Source: an uncultured Lachnospiraceae bacterium
GTDB taxonomy: Bacteria; Bacillota; Clostridia; Lachnospirales; Lachnospiraceae
Direction of reading: 5' to 3'
Length of the DNA stretch: 64,000 bases
NCBI GenBank assembly: GCA_900554415.1
Contig: USGU01000002.1
Coordinates: 73,899-137,898, forward strand
The translations under genes and the position numbers were made by a program. Shown here in pieces: positions 1 through 8,745 of this stretch (position 1 is the first letter of the stretch; every line of letters begins with the position of its first letter). The notes beneath the pieces are model-generated. The model worked only from the letters and a program-made list of their open reading frames with translations, did no database searches and had not been told where the DNA came from.

Positions 1-111
1 CTTAAGATCTTTCAGGGACTCATCGGCTTCTATTTCTTCCAGAATCGCCCGTGCTTCCTTATCGAATTCTCCGCGCAGAAGTTTCTCCATTTCCTCATGT
101 TCTTTCTTCAT
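1..111 (-). CDS. Partial unknown protein (N-terminus only)
   Basis: Only the first 37 codons lie in the window; the gene runs off the left edge. The start follows a strong GAGGAGG ribosome binding site and the peptide begins MKKEHEEMEKLLRGEF. It is highly charged and helical-looking with no signal peptide. It is divergent from murG, so the roughly 120 bases between the two starts should hold both promoters. I do not recognise the family, and the visible part is too short to assign a function. Confidence 0.6.
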   Translation of the reverse strand, partial: MKKEHEEMEKLLRGEFDKEARAILEEIEADESLKDLK

Positions 112-234
112 TAGTGACCTCCTCGCCACTGCTTTCTCATTTTGCATTTCATTTCTTGCCCCATTCATCTTGACCTTTCCACGTACAGTGATTAAACTGT
201 AACTATGAACGCTCTAAAAACAGGAGGCAAATCC

Positions 235-1305
235 ATGAAACGAATTATCTTAACCGGTGGTGGTACCGCCGGCCATGTGACACCTAACATTGCATTATTA
301 CCCAGATTAAGAGAACTTCAATATGACATACACTATATCGGTTCTTACACCGGAATCGAAAAAGAACTGATTGAAAAACAGCAGATTCCATACCACGGAA
401 TTTCTTCCGGGAAGCTTCGCCGTTATTTCAGTCTGAAGAACTTTACCGACCCATTTCGTGTACTGAAAGGCTTCAGTGAAGCGAACCACCTGATTAAAAC
501 GCTGAAACCTGATGTGATTTTTTCCAAGGGTGGCTTTGTCAGCGTTCCTGTTGTCATTGCCGGGAAACGGAATCATGTTCCGGTCATCATCCACGAATCG
601 GATATGACTCCGGGACTTGCCAACCGCATTTCCATTCCATCTGCTTACAGGGTATGCTGTAACTTTCCTGAAACTTTAAAAGCACTCCCGGAAGATAAAG
701 CCGTGTTAACCGGCTCTCCTATCCGACAGGAACTTATGACCGGTGACCCGGAAAAAGCCCGTGCTTTCTGTGGATTCAAGGATGAAAAACCAGTGATTCT
801 TGTAGTTGGCGGGAGTCTGGGAGCTACTGCTGTCAATCAGGCAGTGCGTGCCATTCTACCGGAACTATTAAAAGATTTCCAGGTAATTCATCTGTGTGGG
901 AAAGGTAAGCTTGATACCAGTTTAAACAACTTAGAAGGCTATGTCCAGTTCGAATATATTCAGGATGAACTGCGTCATTTATTCGCCCTCTCTGACATCG
1001 TAATTTCCCGTGCAGGTGCAAATGCTATTTGTGAACTTCTGGCTCTCCAGAAACCAAATCTTCTGATCCCACTTTCTGCCAGTGCAAGCCGTGGAGACCA
1101 GATTTTAAATGCCCGTTCTTTCGAGCGTCAAGGTTTCAGCAAGGTTCTAGAGGAAGAAACACTAACAAATGAATTGCTTCTTGACACGGTTCACGAACTT
1201 TACGATAACCGTCAGCAATACGTAACTGCTATGCAGCAATCCTCCCAACAAAATCCGATTGAAACAATTATCCAGTTAATCGAATCCGCTTCAAAAAATA
1301 AATAG
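235..1305 (+). CDS. murG: UDP-N-acetylglucosamine--undecaprenyl-PP-MurNAc-pentapeptide GlcNAc transferase
   Basis: MurG adds GlcNAc to lipid I to form lipid II on the inner face of the membrane, the last cytoplasmic step of peptidoglycan precursor synthesis. The glycine-rich loop GGGTAGH sits at residues 8-14, and the C-terminal donor-binding part contains SRAGANAICELLAL followed by PNLLIPL, typical of GT28 enzymes. The 356-residue length is normal. I chose the ATG at 235 because AGGAGG lies 8 bases upstream; an earlier in-frame ATG at 205 has no such site. The gene stands alone, away from the usual division/cell-wall cluster, which is common in Clostridia, and ends at a strong hairpin. Confidence 0.9.
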   Translation: MKRIILTGGGTAGHVTPNIALLPRLRELQYDIHYIGSYTGIEKELIEKQQIPYHGISSGKLRRYFSLKNFTDPFRVLKGFSEANHLIKTLKPDVIFSKGGFVSVPVVIAGKRNHVPVIIHESDMTPGLANRISIPSAYRVCCNFPETLKALPEDKAVLTGSPIRQELMTGDPEKARAFCGFKDEKPVILVVGGSLGATAVNQAVRAILPELLKDFQVIHLCGKGKLDTSLNNLEGYVQFEYIQDELRHLFALSDIVISRAGANAICELLALQKPNLLIPLSASASRGDQILNARSFERQGFSKVLEEETLTNELLLDTVHELYDNRQQYVTAMQQSSQQNPIETIIQLIESASKNK

Positions 1306-1324
1306 TATATATGCCATATTTGAA

Positions 1325-1351
1325 AAACAGGTGTCGATTCGACACCTGTTT
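1325..1351 (+). terminator. Rho-independent terminator after murG
   Basis: Perfect 12-bp stem (aaacaggtgtcg / cgacacctgttt) with a 3-base loop and a short T-rich end, 20 bases after the murG stop. The symmetrical A/T flanks mean it could also serve the convergent sigma-factor gene. Confidence 0.8.
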
Positions 1352-1377
1352 GTTGCTAAATCGGTTCCTTCGCCGTC

Positions 1378-1920
1378 CTATTCATTGTCTGGTTTTATAT
1401 GTTCTCTTACCCATTTTCGTGCTCTGTATAACACACTTTGCAATACTTCCAGACTGATTCCCATCTTATCCGCGACATCTTTCTGTTTCATTTCCTGACA
1501 GTATACCAGCATCACTGCTTCATACCATCGTTCGTTTGTTGTATAAAGCCTATCCAGAATATATTCACTTCTGTGAATCCGTTCTTCTACATTGATTTTC
1601 TCAAATACCGTTTCTTCTGCTCCAGGCAATAATTGATGCCGGAGCAGCTTCATATCCACTTTCTCATCTGGAACTTCGCGAAGAACCCGTCTTAAATAGG
1701 AACAGGCTTCATTCTTTGCCGTTACGATTAACCACTGCAGGAGATATTCTTCTGTGTATGTATCAAAGTGCTCATACAGTTTCACAAAAACTTCTTGTGT
1801 GATATCTTGAGCTGTATCATAATCCACGTTAGAGTATCGCATCACGATTTTAAAAACTGTATCCTTATTTTCAACATATACACGCCGAAAATGTTCTAAA
1901 TTCTTTTCCCTCATAACCAT
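1378..1920 (-). CDS. RNA polymerase sigma factor, sigma-70 family (ECF-like)
   Basis: A 180-residue two-domain sigma factor. Region 2 spans about residues 8-80 and includes the DITQEVFVKLYEHF segment typical of core binding. Region 4 at about 125-175 has a helix-turn-helix (QKDVADKMGISLEVLQSVLYRARKW). No anti-sigma gene is next to it: the neighbouring genes are murG (convergent) and a HIT hydrolase upstream on the same strand. Start at 1920 follows AGAGGAAAG. Its regulon cannot be deduced from the window. Confidence 0.85.
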   Translation of the reverse strand: MVMREKNLEHFRRVYVENKDTVFKIVMRYSNVDYDTAQDITQEVFVKLYEHFDTYTEEYLLQWLIVTAKNEACSYLRRVLREVPDEKVDMKLLRHQLLPGAEETVFEKINVEERIHRSEYILDRLYTTNERWYEAVMLVYCQEMKQKDVADKMGISLEVLQSVLYRARKWVREHIKPDNE

Positions 1921-1957
1921 GTGCTTTCCTCTATCTTATTACTCTATTTCTCCTTTT

Positions 1958-2374
1958 TTATTTTGCTGCAGCAAGCTTTGCCAAAATTTCATCTCTATCA
2001 GCATCGGTAAGTTCGCCACTCTTCCATCCAAATCCGGCATCGTCATTTTTATAGCGCGGAATCAGATGCATATGGAAATGAAATACCGTCTGACCGGCAG
2101 CCTCTCCGTTATTCTGTACAATGTTGTATCCATCACATCCAAGTACCTCTGTCAGTTTCGTTACCATCTTCTTGGCAAGTTTAAATGCTCTTCCGGCAAC
2201 CTCTTCGTCAATTTCATAAATATTTGCATAATGCTCTTTTGGTAAAATCAAAGCGTGTCCCTTTGTAGCCGGTCCAAGATCGAGAATGACTCTGAACTCA
2301 TCATCTTCATAAAGTGTGGCAGTCGGAATTTCACCGTTTGCAAGCTTGCAAAAAATGCAGTTATCGTTTTTCAT
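1958..2374 (-). CDS. HIT-family nucleotide hydrolase
   Basis: Histidine-triad protein of 138 residues that probably hydrolyses nucleoside phosphoramidates or dinucleotides such as AMP-lysine or Ap4A. The catalytic triad motif FHFHMHLIPR is at about residues 94-103, and the N-terminus CIFCKLANGEIPT is the classic Hint/HinT start, with a possible zinc-binding CxxC. I chose the ATG at 2374 because GGAGG lies just upstream; the longer frame start at 2389 has no ribosome binding site. It may be co-transcribed with the sigma factor 37 bases downstream. Confidence 0.88.
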   Translation of the reverse strand: MKNDNCIFCKLANGEIPTATLYEDDEFRVILDLGPATKGHALILPKEHYANIYEIDEEVAGRAFKLAKKMVTKLTEVLGCDGYNIVQNNGEAAGQTVFHFHMHLIPRYKNDDAGFGWKSGELTDADRDEILAKLAAAK

Positions 2375-2448
2375 AATACCTTCCTCCATTCAAAAAAAAC
2401 ATTTGATTATCCATATCGCCAATGCTACACTATCTTCAGAAAGGCGGT

Positions 2449-3186
2449 ATGAATATGTCATTTACAACCAGTGATTATGAACAATTACAAGTTCTTATGG
2501 ACGAAAGTCCTGAAAATAAAGCTTTGATTCAGAAGCTTCTGGATTCTCATCGTTATACAGTAAGCAAGATTAGTCATGAAATCCGAAACCCGTTGTCACT
2601 CATCTACAGTATGTTCCAAATTACGGAAACCCAGCATCCGGAAGTAAAGACTTTCAAATACTGGGGTCAAATTTGTAATGATTTAATATTTATTAATCAG
2701 CTCCTGACCGAACTTTCAGCCTACAATAACAGCGAGCAGCTGCGCATGGAAACATTCTCTTTCACAGAATTATTGAAGAAAATCTGTCTCTCCTTTGCGG
2801 CTTCCTGTACCGACACAGATATTGAATTTACTTCTCTCATTATTCCTGAACCCGTAATATATAACGGTGACCCGGTAAAGTTAAGAGAAGCTATTCTGAA
2901 TCTTCTGAAAAATGCCAAGGAAGCCATTTCCGGAGAAGGCTCTATTCGTCTGGAATCCATCCTTACCGAAAAGCACTTCATTGTCCGCATTATCGATACA
3001 GGATGTGGAATTGCTGCTGAAGATTTGGACACCATTTTCGATACTTTCGTAACACATAAGACCGGTGGAACCGGTCTTGGACTTGCGATTGTCCAAAAGA
3101 CCATTATGGCTCACAATGGTTGCATCTCGGTTGATTCTTCCCCCAATAAAGGAACAACCTTTGTCCTGCAATTTCCAATCACTTAA
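2449..3186 (+). CDS. Orphan cytoplasmic histidine kinase
   Basis: A 245-residue sensor kinase core. The H-box is at about residues 40-50 (SKISHEIRNPLSLI, phospho-accepting His). It is followed by an N-box (LLKNAKEAI), G1 (DTGCGIA) and G2 (GGTGLGLAIV) of the HATPase_c fold. There are no membrane segments and no recognisable sensor domain: only about 40 residues precede the H-box, so input must come from a partner. No response regulator is nearby. The size and layout resemble minimal sporulation-type kinases, but that link is only a guess. Start chosen at 2449 after AAGGCGG. Confidence 0.85.
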   Translation: MNMSFTTSDYEQLQVLMDESPENKALIQKLLDSHRYTVSKISHEIRNPLSLIYSMFQITETQHPEVKTFKYWGQICNDLIFINQLLTELSAYNNSEQLRMETFSFTELLKKICLSFAASCTDTDIEFTSLIIPEPVIYNGDPVKLREAILNLLKNAKEAISGEGSIRLESILTEKHFIVRIIDTGCGIAAEDLDTIFDTFVTHKTGGTGLGLAIVQKTIMAHNGCISVDSSPNKGTTFVLQFPIT

Positions 3187-3295
3187 TTACGGACTTATTA
3201 TAGTGAATAACCATTACTTTGACAAGAAAAACTTTTGTTTTTTAATTTTCCAGTAATTCTTTTAATGGTTTATGTAATGTTTTCTCGAAAAATAC

Positions 3296-3322
3296 CGTAA
3301 TTTATCGTAATTTATCGTAATT
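3296..3322. repeat. Short tandem repeat CGTAATTTAT
   Basis: Two and a half head-to-tail copies of CGTAATTTAT in the 286-bp AT-rich gap between the kinase and the Rpn-like gene. It could be a binding site or a replication-slippage tract. Nothing else is evident in this gap. Confidence 0.6.
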
Positions 3323-3472
3323 CACACAAGTCAAAAGAATTGTGGTATGCTTGCCAAAATCAATGTTCTAACAAAAGATTCGCGGGCATTTGGAACTGTA
3401 AAAATCCATAAATATGTGTTATGATAAATATAACAATATCGCTCGCAGAACTAAGAAAGGCGAGGGATACCA

Positions 3473-4375
3473 ATGAGTAGCAACAATCAATTTATTATGT
3501 CACCGACTAACGATTTCTGTTTTAAAGAATTGATGCAGAATCCCAAAATAAGAAAGGGATTCATTGCAGGTATTCTGAAAAAAACACCGGAAGAGATTAC
3601 AGAGACCATTTTGCTCCCGGCTGAAACCAGAAGAGATTACGCAGACGAAAAACTATCTATTTTAGACGTGAAAGTTTTATTAGCAGATGGTACAAGGATG
3701 GATTTGGAAATGCAGGTAGCATACTTCGGTTCATGGGATAAACGAGTTCTATTCTATTTATCTAAACTGTATACAGAACAAATTCAAAAAGGCGATGGCT
3801 ACGAAAAGCTGAAGAAATGTATTCACGTAGGAGTACTTGATTTCATACGTTTTCCGGAAAGTGAAGAATGTTATCACAAAATCAATCTTTGTAATTGTAA
3901 AAGCGGAGAAATTTACACTGATTTGTTAGAATTACACATTCTGGAACTTCCCAAGTTACCAAAGGTACGTGCAAAACTGGAACAGTGCGAAATGGTTTCC
4001 GATGATGAGATGGTTCTTCAGTGGATGGAATTCTTTAGTTGTAAGACGCAGGAGGATTTTGAAACTATGGCAAAACAGGATGAATATATGGAAGAAGCTG
4101 TAAATACCTTATTTAAGCTGAGTGCAGACGAACAAAAACGAGTGGACTACGAAGCAAGGGAAAAGGCAATCAGAGATGACAGAGCCAAACTTGACTGGGC
4201 AACGAAAGTCGGATTTGATGAAGGTTTGGCAAAAGGATTAGCTGAGGGTAAAACCGAAGGTTTGGCTATGGCTGGCAAGATTGTTCAATTAAAGCTAGCA
4301 GGGAAAACACTGGAAGAAATTTCCACTGCCTGTGACTTACCATTAGAACAAGTGAAAGAAATTTTAGGTGAATAA
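3473..4375 (+). CDS. Rpn/PD-(D/E)XK nuclease-family protein
   Basis: A 300-residue member of the Rpn (recombination-promoting nuclease)/transposase-like PD-(D/E)XK family. The N-terminus (PTNDFCFKELMQNPKIRKGFIAGIL) and the active-site stretch around residues 64-83 (LDVKVLLADGTRMDLEMQ, giving D...ExQ) are typical. The C-terminal third is charged and glycine-rich (GFDEGLAKGLAEGKTEGLA), a common tail in these proteins. Known members cleave DNA and raise RecA-independent recombination; some appear to act in defence. It is a single gene ending at a bidirectional hairpin, with a clear GGCGAGGG ribosome binding site. Confidence 0.82.
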   Translation: MSSNNQFIMSPTNDFCFKELMQNPKIRKGFIAGILKKTPEEITETILLPAETRRDYADEKLSILDVKVLLADGTRMDLEMQVAYFGSWDKRVLFYLSKLYTEQIQKGDGYEKLKKCIHVGVLDFIRFPESEECYHKINLCNCKSGEIYTDLLELHILELPKLPKVRAKLEQCEMVSDDEMVLQWMEFFSCKTQEDFETMAKQDEYMEEAVNTLFKLSADEQKRVDYEAREKAIRDDRAKLDWATKVGFDEGLAKGLAEGKTEGLAMAGKIVQLKLAGKTLEEISTACDLPLEQVKEILGE

Positions 4376-4412
4376 CAATGTTAAAGAGACTTTAAAACAC
4401 TACAGAAAAACA

Positions 4413-4455
4413 AGGGCTGATACTTTAACAAATAAAATCTTAAAGTACCAGCCCT
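4413..4455. terminator. Bidirectional terminator between converging genes
   Basis: Long hairpin: AGGGCTG-a-TACTTTAA pairs with TTAAAGTA-c-CAGCCCT, flanked by A-rich sequence on the left and TTAAT on the right. It can stop both the Rpn-like gene and the enolase-family gene. Confidence 0.75.
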
Positions 4456-4467
4456 ATTAATTATCTT

Positions 4468-5655
4468 CTACAACGTAACTGTTGTCTTCATTGTGGCATT
4501 TTCAAATACGAAATCACTGAATTCGTTTCCGATTCCCGGAAGTTCCGGAACAGTAAAATATCCGTCTACCGGCTGATAATCGTATTTGCATAAACGTTTA
4601 TTATAATCATAACGGTTATATACATGGTGCTCATGTATGGTAAAGTTTGGAATTGCTGCTTCCAGATGCAGGGATGCTGCTGTAAGAAGCGGGCTTGAGC
4701 ATACATGAATCTGTACCCCTACATCATAAATATGAGCAAGGTCGCACACTTTCTTTGTCTCTGTAATTCCACCACAGTTTCCGATATCCGGCTGAATCAT
4801 CTGGATAGAGCCATCTTCAAAATATGGAGCATATCCCCATCTTGTGTAAATACGTTCGCCCTGAGCGATTGGCATATTCAGATGGTCATGCACATATTTG
4901 TTCATCTTCGGATTTGGTGTACATGGTTCTTCGAAACAGAAAATGTTATATTTTTCTGCAAGACGACCAAGCTGAACAGCCACCTGCGCATCAATGTAAG
5001 AATGATTTTCCATAATAATATCTACATCTGGTCCTACTGCCTCACGGACTGCTGCAAGACGGTTAATTACCATATTTACATACTTTGGAGGAAGCAGTCT
5101 TGTGGTATCTTCATGATTCAGTCTTCTTCCTTCTTCGTCAAATGTGAAGAAGTCAATCTTAATTGCATCATAGCCTTCTGCTACAGCTTTTTTCGCATTA
5201 TTTACATAATCTTCAATCGTAATGGCTGGAGTTTTCTTTTCTCCCCATCCAAACTGAAGCTGGCTGGCATAGCATCTTAATTTATCACGAACCTTTCCGC
5301 CAAGTAACTGATAGAGCGGAACATTGAAATATTTTCCTTTGATATCCCACAAAGCAACGTCAAGTGCAGAAATTGCTGAGAAAATAACAGGACCGCCATT
5401 CTGTCCCCAGAATGTTTCCTTGTATAATGTTTCCCAGATTAATTCTGTCTGAAGCGGGTCCATTCCCACAATCTTATGCGCAAAATCTACAATCGTGCTG
5501 AAAGCACCTGTGGAACCACTGCCATAAGCCATAGCAGCTTCTCCATCACCATAGATTCCTTCATCTGTGTATACACGGCATAAAACCGGTTTCCATGTCT
5601 TATTATCTTCCGGCTTTAAATCCATAATCATAACATCTACTTTTGTAATTTTCAT
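4468..5655 (-). CDS. Mandelate racemase/muconate-lactonizing-type enzyme (enolase superfamily)
   Basis: A 395-residue enolase-superfamily enzyme that abstracts a proton alpha to a carboxylate using a Mg2+-bound enolate. The N-terminal capping domain precedes a barrel with the KxD-type base segment YDAIKIDFF and metal-ligand regions IIMENH, CFEEP and QGERIYTRWG. A late His (VQIHVCSSP) is of the mandelate-racemase/sugar-acid dehydratase type. The specific substrate cannot be read from sequence; sugar-acid dehydratase or cycloisomerase are the likely options. I use the ATG at 5655 (GGAGG upstream); the frame is open to 5697. It is the last gene of an operon with an SsuABC-type importer, which suggests the importer feeds this enzyme an organic acid. 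Confidence 0.82.
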   Translation of the reverse strand: MKITKVDVMIMDLKPEDNKTWKPVLCRVYTDEGIYGDGEAAMAYGSGSTGAFSTIVDFAHKIVGMDPLQTELIWETLYKETFWGQNGGPVIFSAISALDVALWDIKGKYFNVPLYQLLGGKVRDKLRCYASQLQFGWGEKKTPAITIEDYVNNAKKAVAEGYDAIKIDFFTFDEEGRRLNHEDTTRLLPPKYVNMVINRLAAVREAVGPDVDIIMENHSYIDAQVAVQLGRLAEKYNIFCFEEPCTPNPKMNKYVHDHLNMPIAQGERIYTRWGYAPYFEDGSIQMIQPDIGNCGGITETKKVCDLAHIYDVGVQIHVCSSPLLTAASLHLEAAIPNFTIHEHHVYNRYDYNKRLCKYDYQPVDGYFTVPELPGIGNEFSDFVFENATMKTTVTL

Positions 5656-5681
5656 TATCGTCTTGCCTCCATCATTTTCTG

Positions 5682-6443
5682 TTAATTCAGAGTCCATCTC
5701 AGAATACGGTTTTTCACTTTTTCAAATAACTGCATTACAATAACCAATACTACAACCATGAAGATAAATCCGCTCCATGCTTCACTGTAAAGTCCATATT
5801 CAGCAAATTTCTTTACATAGTAACCCATACCATACTTCGCACCATACATTTCTGCATATACAAGCACTACGAAGGAACCTCTGAGTGAATTGATAAATCC
5901 CGACATAATAGACGGCATAGCCGCAGGGAGGATTACCTGAAACATTTTTTCAACCGGATTTAACTCTAAGGTTTTTGCTTTATCAAGAAATACCTTATCA
6001 ATCGTCATAATTCCGTTGATCGTGGCAAATAATGTTGCCCAGATTGTATTGTATACCACCAGGAACAAAGAAGCTGTTCTGAAGTTCGGTGCCATAAGCA
6101 GTGCAAATGGTGACATCAGAATAGAAGGAATGACACTGATCGAATATACAACCGGATATACCACCTTCCGGATTTTCTTATGCATACCAAGAATCGTTCC
6201 GCCTACAATAGCAATGGCTGCCGCAATGACAATCGCCGGAATCATAAGCTGGAAGGAATAAAACATATTTAAGAAAAGGGTTCCTATATTATCCCGGAAT
6301 GAGCCAGCTACTTTACTTACTGATGGAAAGAGATATCCACCAAAAAGCTGGTTATCTGCGATATATTTATACCCTAAAAACATAGCTAAATAAATACAAA
6401 CCGTTATCCAATAATCTTTAATAAATTTTAAAACTTTTTGCAT
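5682..6443 (-). CDS. ABC importer permease, SsuC/TauC type
   Basis: Membrane subunit (253 residues) of a nitrate/sulfonate/taurine-family importer. It has about six hydrophobic helices and the EAA-type cytoplasmic loop near residues 160-180 (LDKAKTLELNPVEKMFQVILPAAMPSIMSG) that docks on the ATPase. Start at 6443 follows GGAGG by 5 bases. The gene is separated from the binding-protein gene by a hairpin that may reduce its expression relative to that gene, and it lies 26 bp before the enolase-family gene. Confidence 0.88.
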   Translation of the reverse strand: MQKVLKFIKDYWITVCIYLAMFLGYKYIADNQLFGGYLFPSVSKVAGSFRDNIGTLFLNMFYSFQLMIPAIVIAAAIAIVGGTILGMHKKIRKVVYPVVYSISVIPSILMSPFALLMAPNFRTASLFLVVYNTIWATLFATINGIMTIDKVFLDKAKTLELNPVEKMFQVILPAAMPSIMSGFINSLRGSFVVLVYAEMYGAKYGMGYYVKKFAEYGLYSEAWSGFIFMVVVLVIVMQLFEKVKNRILRWTLN

Positions 6444-6471
6444 AGATACCTCCATTTAAAATACATTCCTA

Positions 6472-6516
6472 TAAAAAACCCAATTCCGCAGTATAAACGG
6501 CGGAACTGAGTTTTTT
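6472..6516 (-). terminator. Intercistronic hairpin (possible attenuator)
   Basis: On the minus strand AACTCAGTTCCGC pairs with GCGGAATTGGGTT (two weak pairs) and is followed by a run of T, the form of an intrinsic terminator. It lies between the binding-protein and permease genes of one operon, so partial read-through is expected: more binding protein than permease. Confidence 0.65.
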
Positions 6517-6530
6517 TATCCTGTTACTGA

Positions 6531-7634
6531 TTATTGATCGTTTTCTTCGAAGAATTTTACTCTTCCATCGTAGAAGTCTGGGTCTTCATCACGATATTCA
6601 GCTACACATTCATCAAGAGCTTCTTTGTAAAGTTCTGTATTGATGTGGTCTTCAATGTTGATATCTTTTGCATCATTTTCATCAATGAATCCCATCTGAA
6701 TCATGCCTTCCCATGTCTTGATTACAGAATTCTTACATGGGTCCACACTTGAAACATAGTTTTCATTTAACAGATATGCTGCAACATAGTCTTCATCTGC
6801 ACCGATTTCTTTTGCAAGAATAGATACACATTCTTCTTTGTTAGCAAGATACCACTGTTCTGCACGGATAAGAGCTTTCAGAAGAAGTTTTACTGTAGTT
6901 GGGTTCTTCTTTACAAAGTCTGTATTCATGTTCATACGGCAGCATCCATAGTTTGGAACAAGGTCATCTAACCATGCTTTGATTTCGATTTCATCGTTAT
7001 TTCCTACTGTAAATAACTGGTCTCCACTAAGTACTGCATAATCAGCTTCGCCGGCAACAACTGCTGCAAGACGGTCACTGTTTGTGCTGTATGTAAGCCA
7101 TTCAACATCTGTCTGTGGGTCAATTCCTGCATCAAGTAATGCCATACCTACTACTGGATGGATACCTGCGTATGCGAATTTGCTTCCCTTTAAGCTTGTA
7201 ACATCTTTATAATCTGTATCTTTCTTTCCAATGATATACATACCTTTCAGCATATATCCACCAACGATTGTGAAATCAGATCCTGTGGAAATGAACTGAA
7301 GTGGGTTATTTGTTCCCTGGTTTGAAGTTACATCAAGCTGTCCAGCCTGAAGTGCCTGAAGTGCTGCTGTGGAAGATTCAACTGGATCTTCTACTACATT
7401 GATTCCTACTTCATCGAAGTATCCCTGCTGTTTTGCAATCGTAACAAGGATGTTTCCGCTGTTTGCTCTTCCCCAGTGAACGGTATCTACTTCTGGTGTT
7501 TCTTTGTTATCTGTGTTGTCTGTTGTTTCTGTCTTTGTTTCTTCCTTTTTATCGTCAGATGAGCTTCCGCCGCATGCTGCAAGGCTGAAAGTCATTGCTG
7601 CTACAAGAAGAATTGCGAGCATTCTCTTTTTCAT
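6531..7634 (-). CDS. ABC importer substrate-binding lipoprotein, NMT1/SsuA type
   Basis: A 367-residue extracytoplasmic solute-binding protein. A lipoprotein signal peptide ends at the lipobox LAAC (Cys21), followed by a Ser/Gly/Thr-rich acidic linker. The mature part has NMT1/SsuA features (WGRANSGNILVTIAKQQGYFDEVGINV... then the ALQALQAGQLDVTS segment). This family binds small anionic or nitrogenous compounds such as sulfonates, pyrimidine precursors or aromatic acids. The substrate here is unknown; the linked enolase-family gene points to a carboxylate. Confidence 0.88.
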   Translation of the reverse strand: MKKRMLAILLVAAMTFSLAACGGSSSDDKKEETKTETTDNTDNKETPEVDTVHWGRANSGNILVTIAKQQGYFDEVGINVVEDPVESSTAALQALQAGQLDVTSNQGTNNPLQFISTGSDFTIVGGYMLKGMYIIGKKDTDYKDVTSLKGSKFAYAGIHPVVGMALLDAGIDPQTDVEWLTYSTNSDRLAAVVAGEADYAVLSGDQLFTVGNNDEIEIKAWLDDLVPNYGCCRMNMNTDFVKKNPTTVKLLLKALIRAEQWYLANKEECVSILAKEIGADEDYVAAYLLNENYVSSVDPCKNSVIKTWEGMIQMGFIDENDAKDINIEDHINTELYKEALDECVAEYRDEDPDFYDGRVKFFEENDQ

Positions 7635-7712
7635 AATCTTTCTCCTTATAATATGATTGATTTGGTTGATAGTTTATTTGCAAATAGATTTCTCTATGAT
7701 TGCACGTTTTCA

Positions 7713-8507
7713 TTACTGTACTTTGCGTACATGCGCTTCTACATCTCTATTAATATAACGAAGCAATTCATTTCGAAGTTTAATGGAATCTGCATCCTCA
7801 AACCGGTTTTCTCTTGTGGTCCGTTTTTCATCCGGAATCTTCATATCAAAGATAACATTACTCGGTGACTGACCAAGTACAATGATTCGGTTGGCCAGAA
7901 GCATGGCCTCATCTACGTCATGCGTTACAAAGAATACAGTTTTCTTCTCTTCCTGCTTCTCCCAAAGTTCAAGCACCATATCCTGAAGCATGGAACGTGT
8001 CACTGCATCCAAGGCTCCGAACGGCTCATCCATCAGAAGAATCGGAGGGTCAATTCCGAACGCACCGGCAATGGCACATCTCTGTTTCATACCACCGGAA
8101 AGTTCTTTCGGGAACTTACGGTATACCGACTCGTCAAGACCTACCGCTTTCAGTAATTCCAGTGTTCTTTCTTTCAGATGATTCTTGTCCCAGTCCGGAA
8201 ACTTCTTTTTCAGTGCCAGTGTAATGTTTGCGCCTGCTGTTTTCCAAGGGAACAATCCATAATCCTGAAATACAACTCCACGCTCTAAACTTGCACCGGT
8301 TATCGCCTGTCCATCCACCGTAATCTCACCGGTTGTACATGTTTCCAGCCCTGCAATCAGACGCAGCAATGTACTTTTTCCACATCCGGACTGCCCCAGA
8401 ATACAAACAAACTCTCCACCTTCTACATCCACATTGATGTCCTTCAGAATCAACTTATCGCTTCCGGTATAAGCAAACGAAACGTCATGGATTTTTATAT
8501 CATGCAT
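7713..8507 (-). CDS. ABC importer ATPase, SsuB/TauB type
   Basis: Cytoplasmic ATPase, 264 residues: Walker A GQSGCGKST near residue 41, Q-loop VFQDYGLFPW, signature LSGGMKQR, Walker B ILLMDEP and switch His in FVTHDVDEA. All catalytic motifs are present. It is the first gene of the importer operon, with start at 8507 behind GGGAGGAG. The upstream 238 bp up to the fused regulator gene should contain the operon promoter; three ATTGTC/TTTGTC-like hexamers are seen there but no convincing promoter. Confidence 0.9.
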   Translation of the reverse strand: MHDIKIHDVSFAYTGSDKLILKDINVDVEGGEFVCILGQSGCGKSTLLRLIAGLETCTTGEITVDGQAITGASLERGVVFQDYGLFPWKTAGANITLALKKKFPDWDKNHLKERTLELLKAVGLDESVYRKFPKELSGGMKQRCAIAGAFGIDPPILLMDEPFGALDAVTRSMLQDMVLELWEKQEEKKTVFFVTHDVDEAMLLANRIIVLGQSPSNVIFDMKIPDEKRTTRENRFEDADSIKLRNELLRYINRDVEAHVRKVQ

Positions 8508-8745
8508 TTTGGCTCCTCCCTTTTCTATCATTTTTGCAACATGCTTATCATACAATTTTCGACAATTTTTTCATCGTACAAAAATGACAAATTCAATTTT
8601 TGCCATGTGACAATTTGCATATTTTCTATAAGTAAATGTCATTTATTCGTTTTATCTATAGAGAATATCAGTCCTGTAAATCTTCCTTTTACATAAGAAA
8701 AGAACAGGAAAATTTCTCTCCCGGTCCCTTTTCTAAAGATGGTCC

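Noticed and set aside
8556..8745. Sigma-54 promoter for the importer operon
   Set aside because: A GGCA...TTG-like stretch is present but the essential GC of the -12 element is missing.
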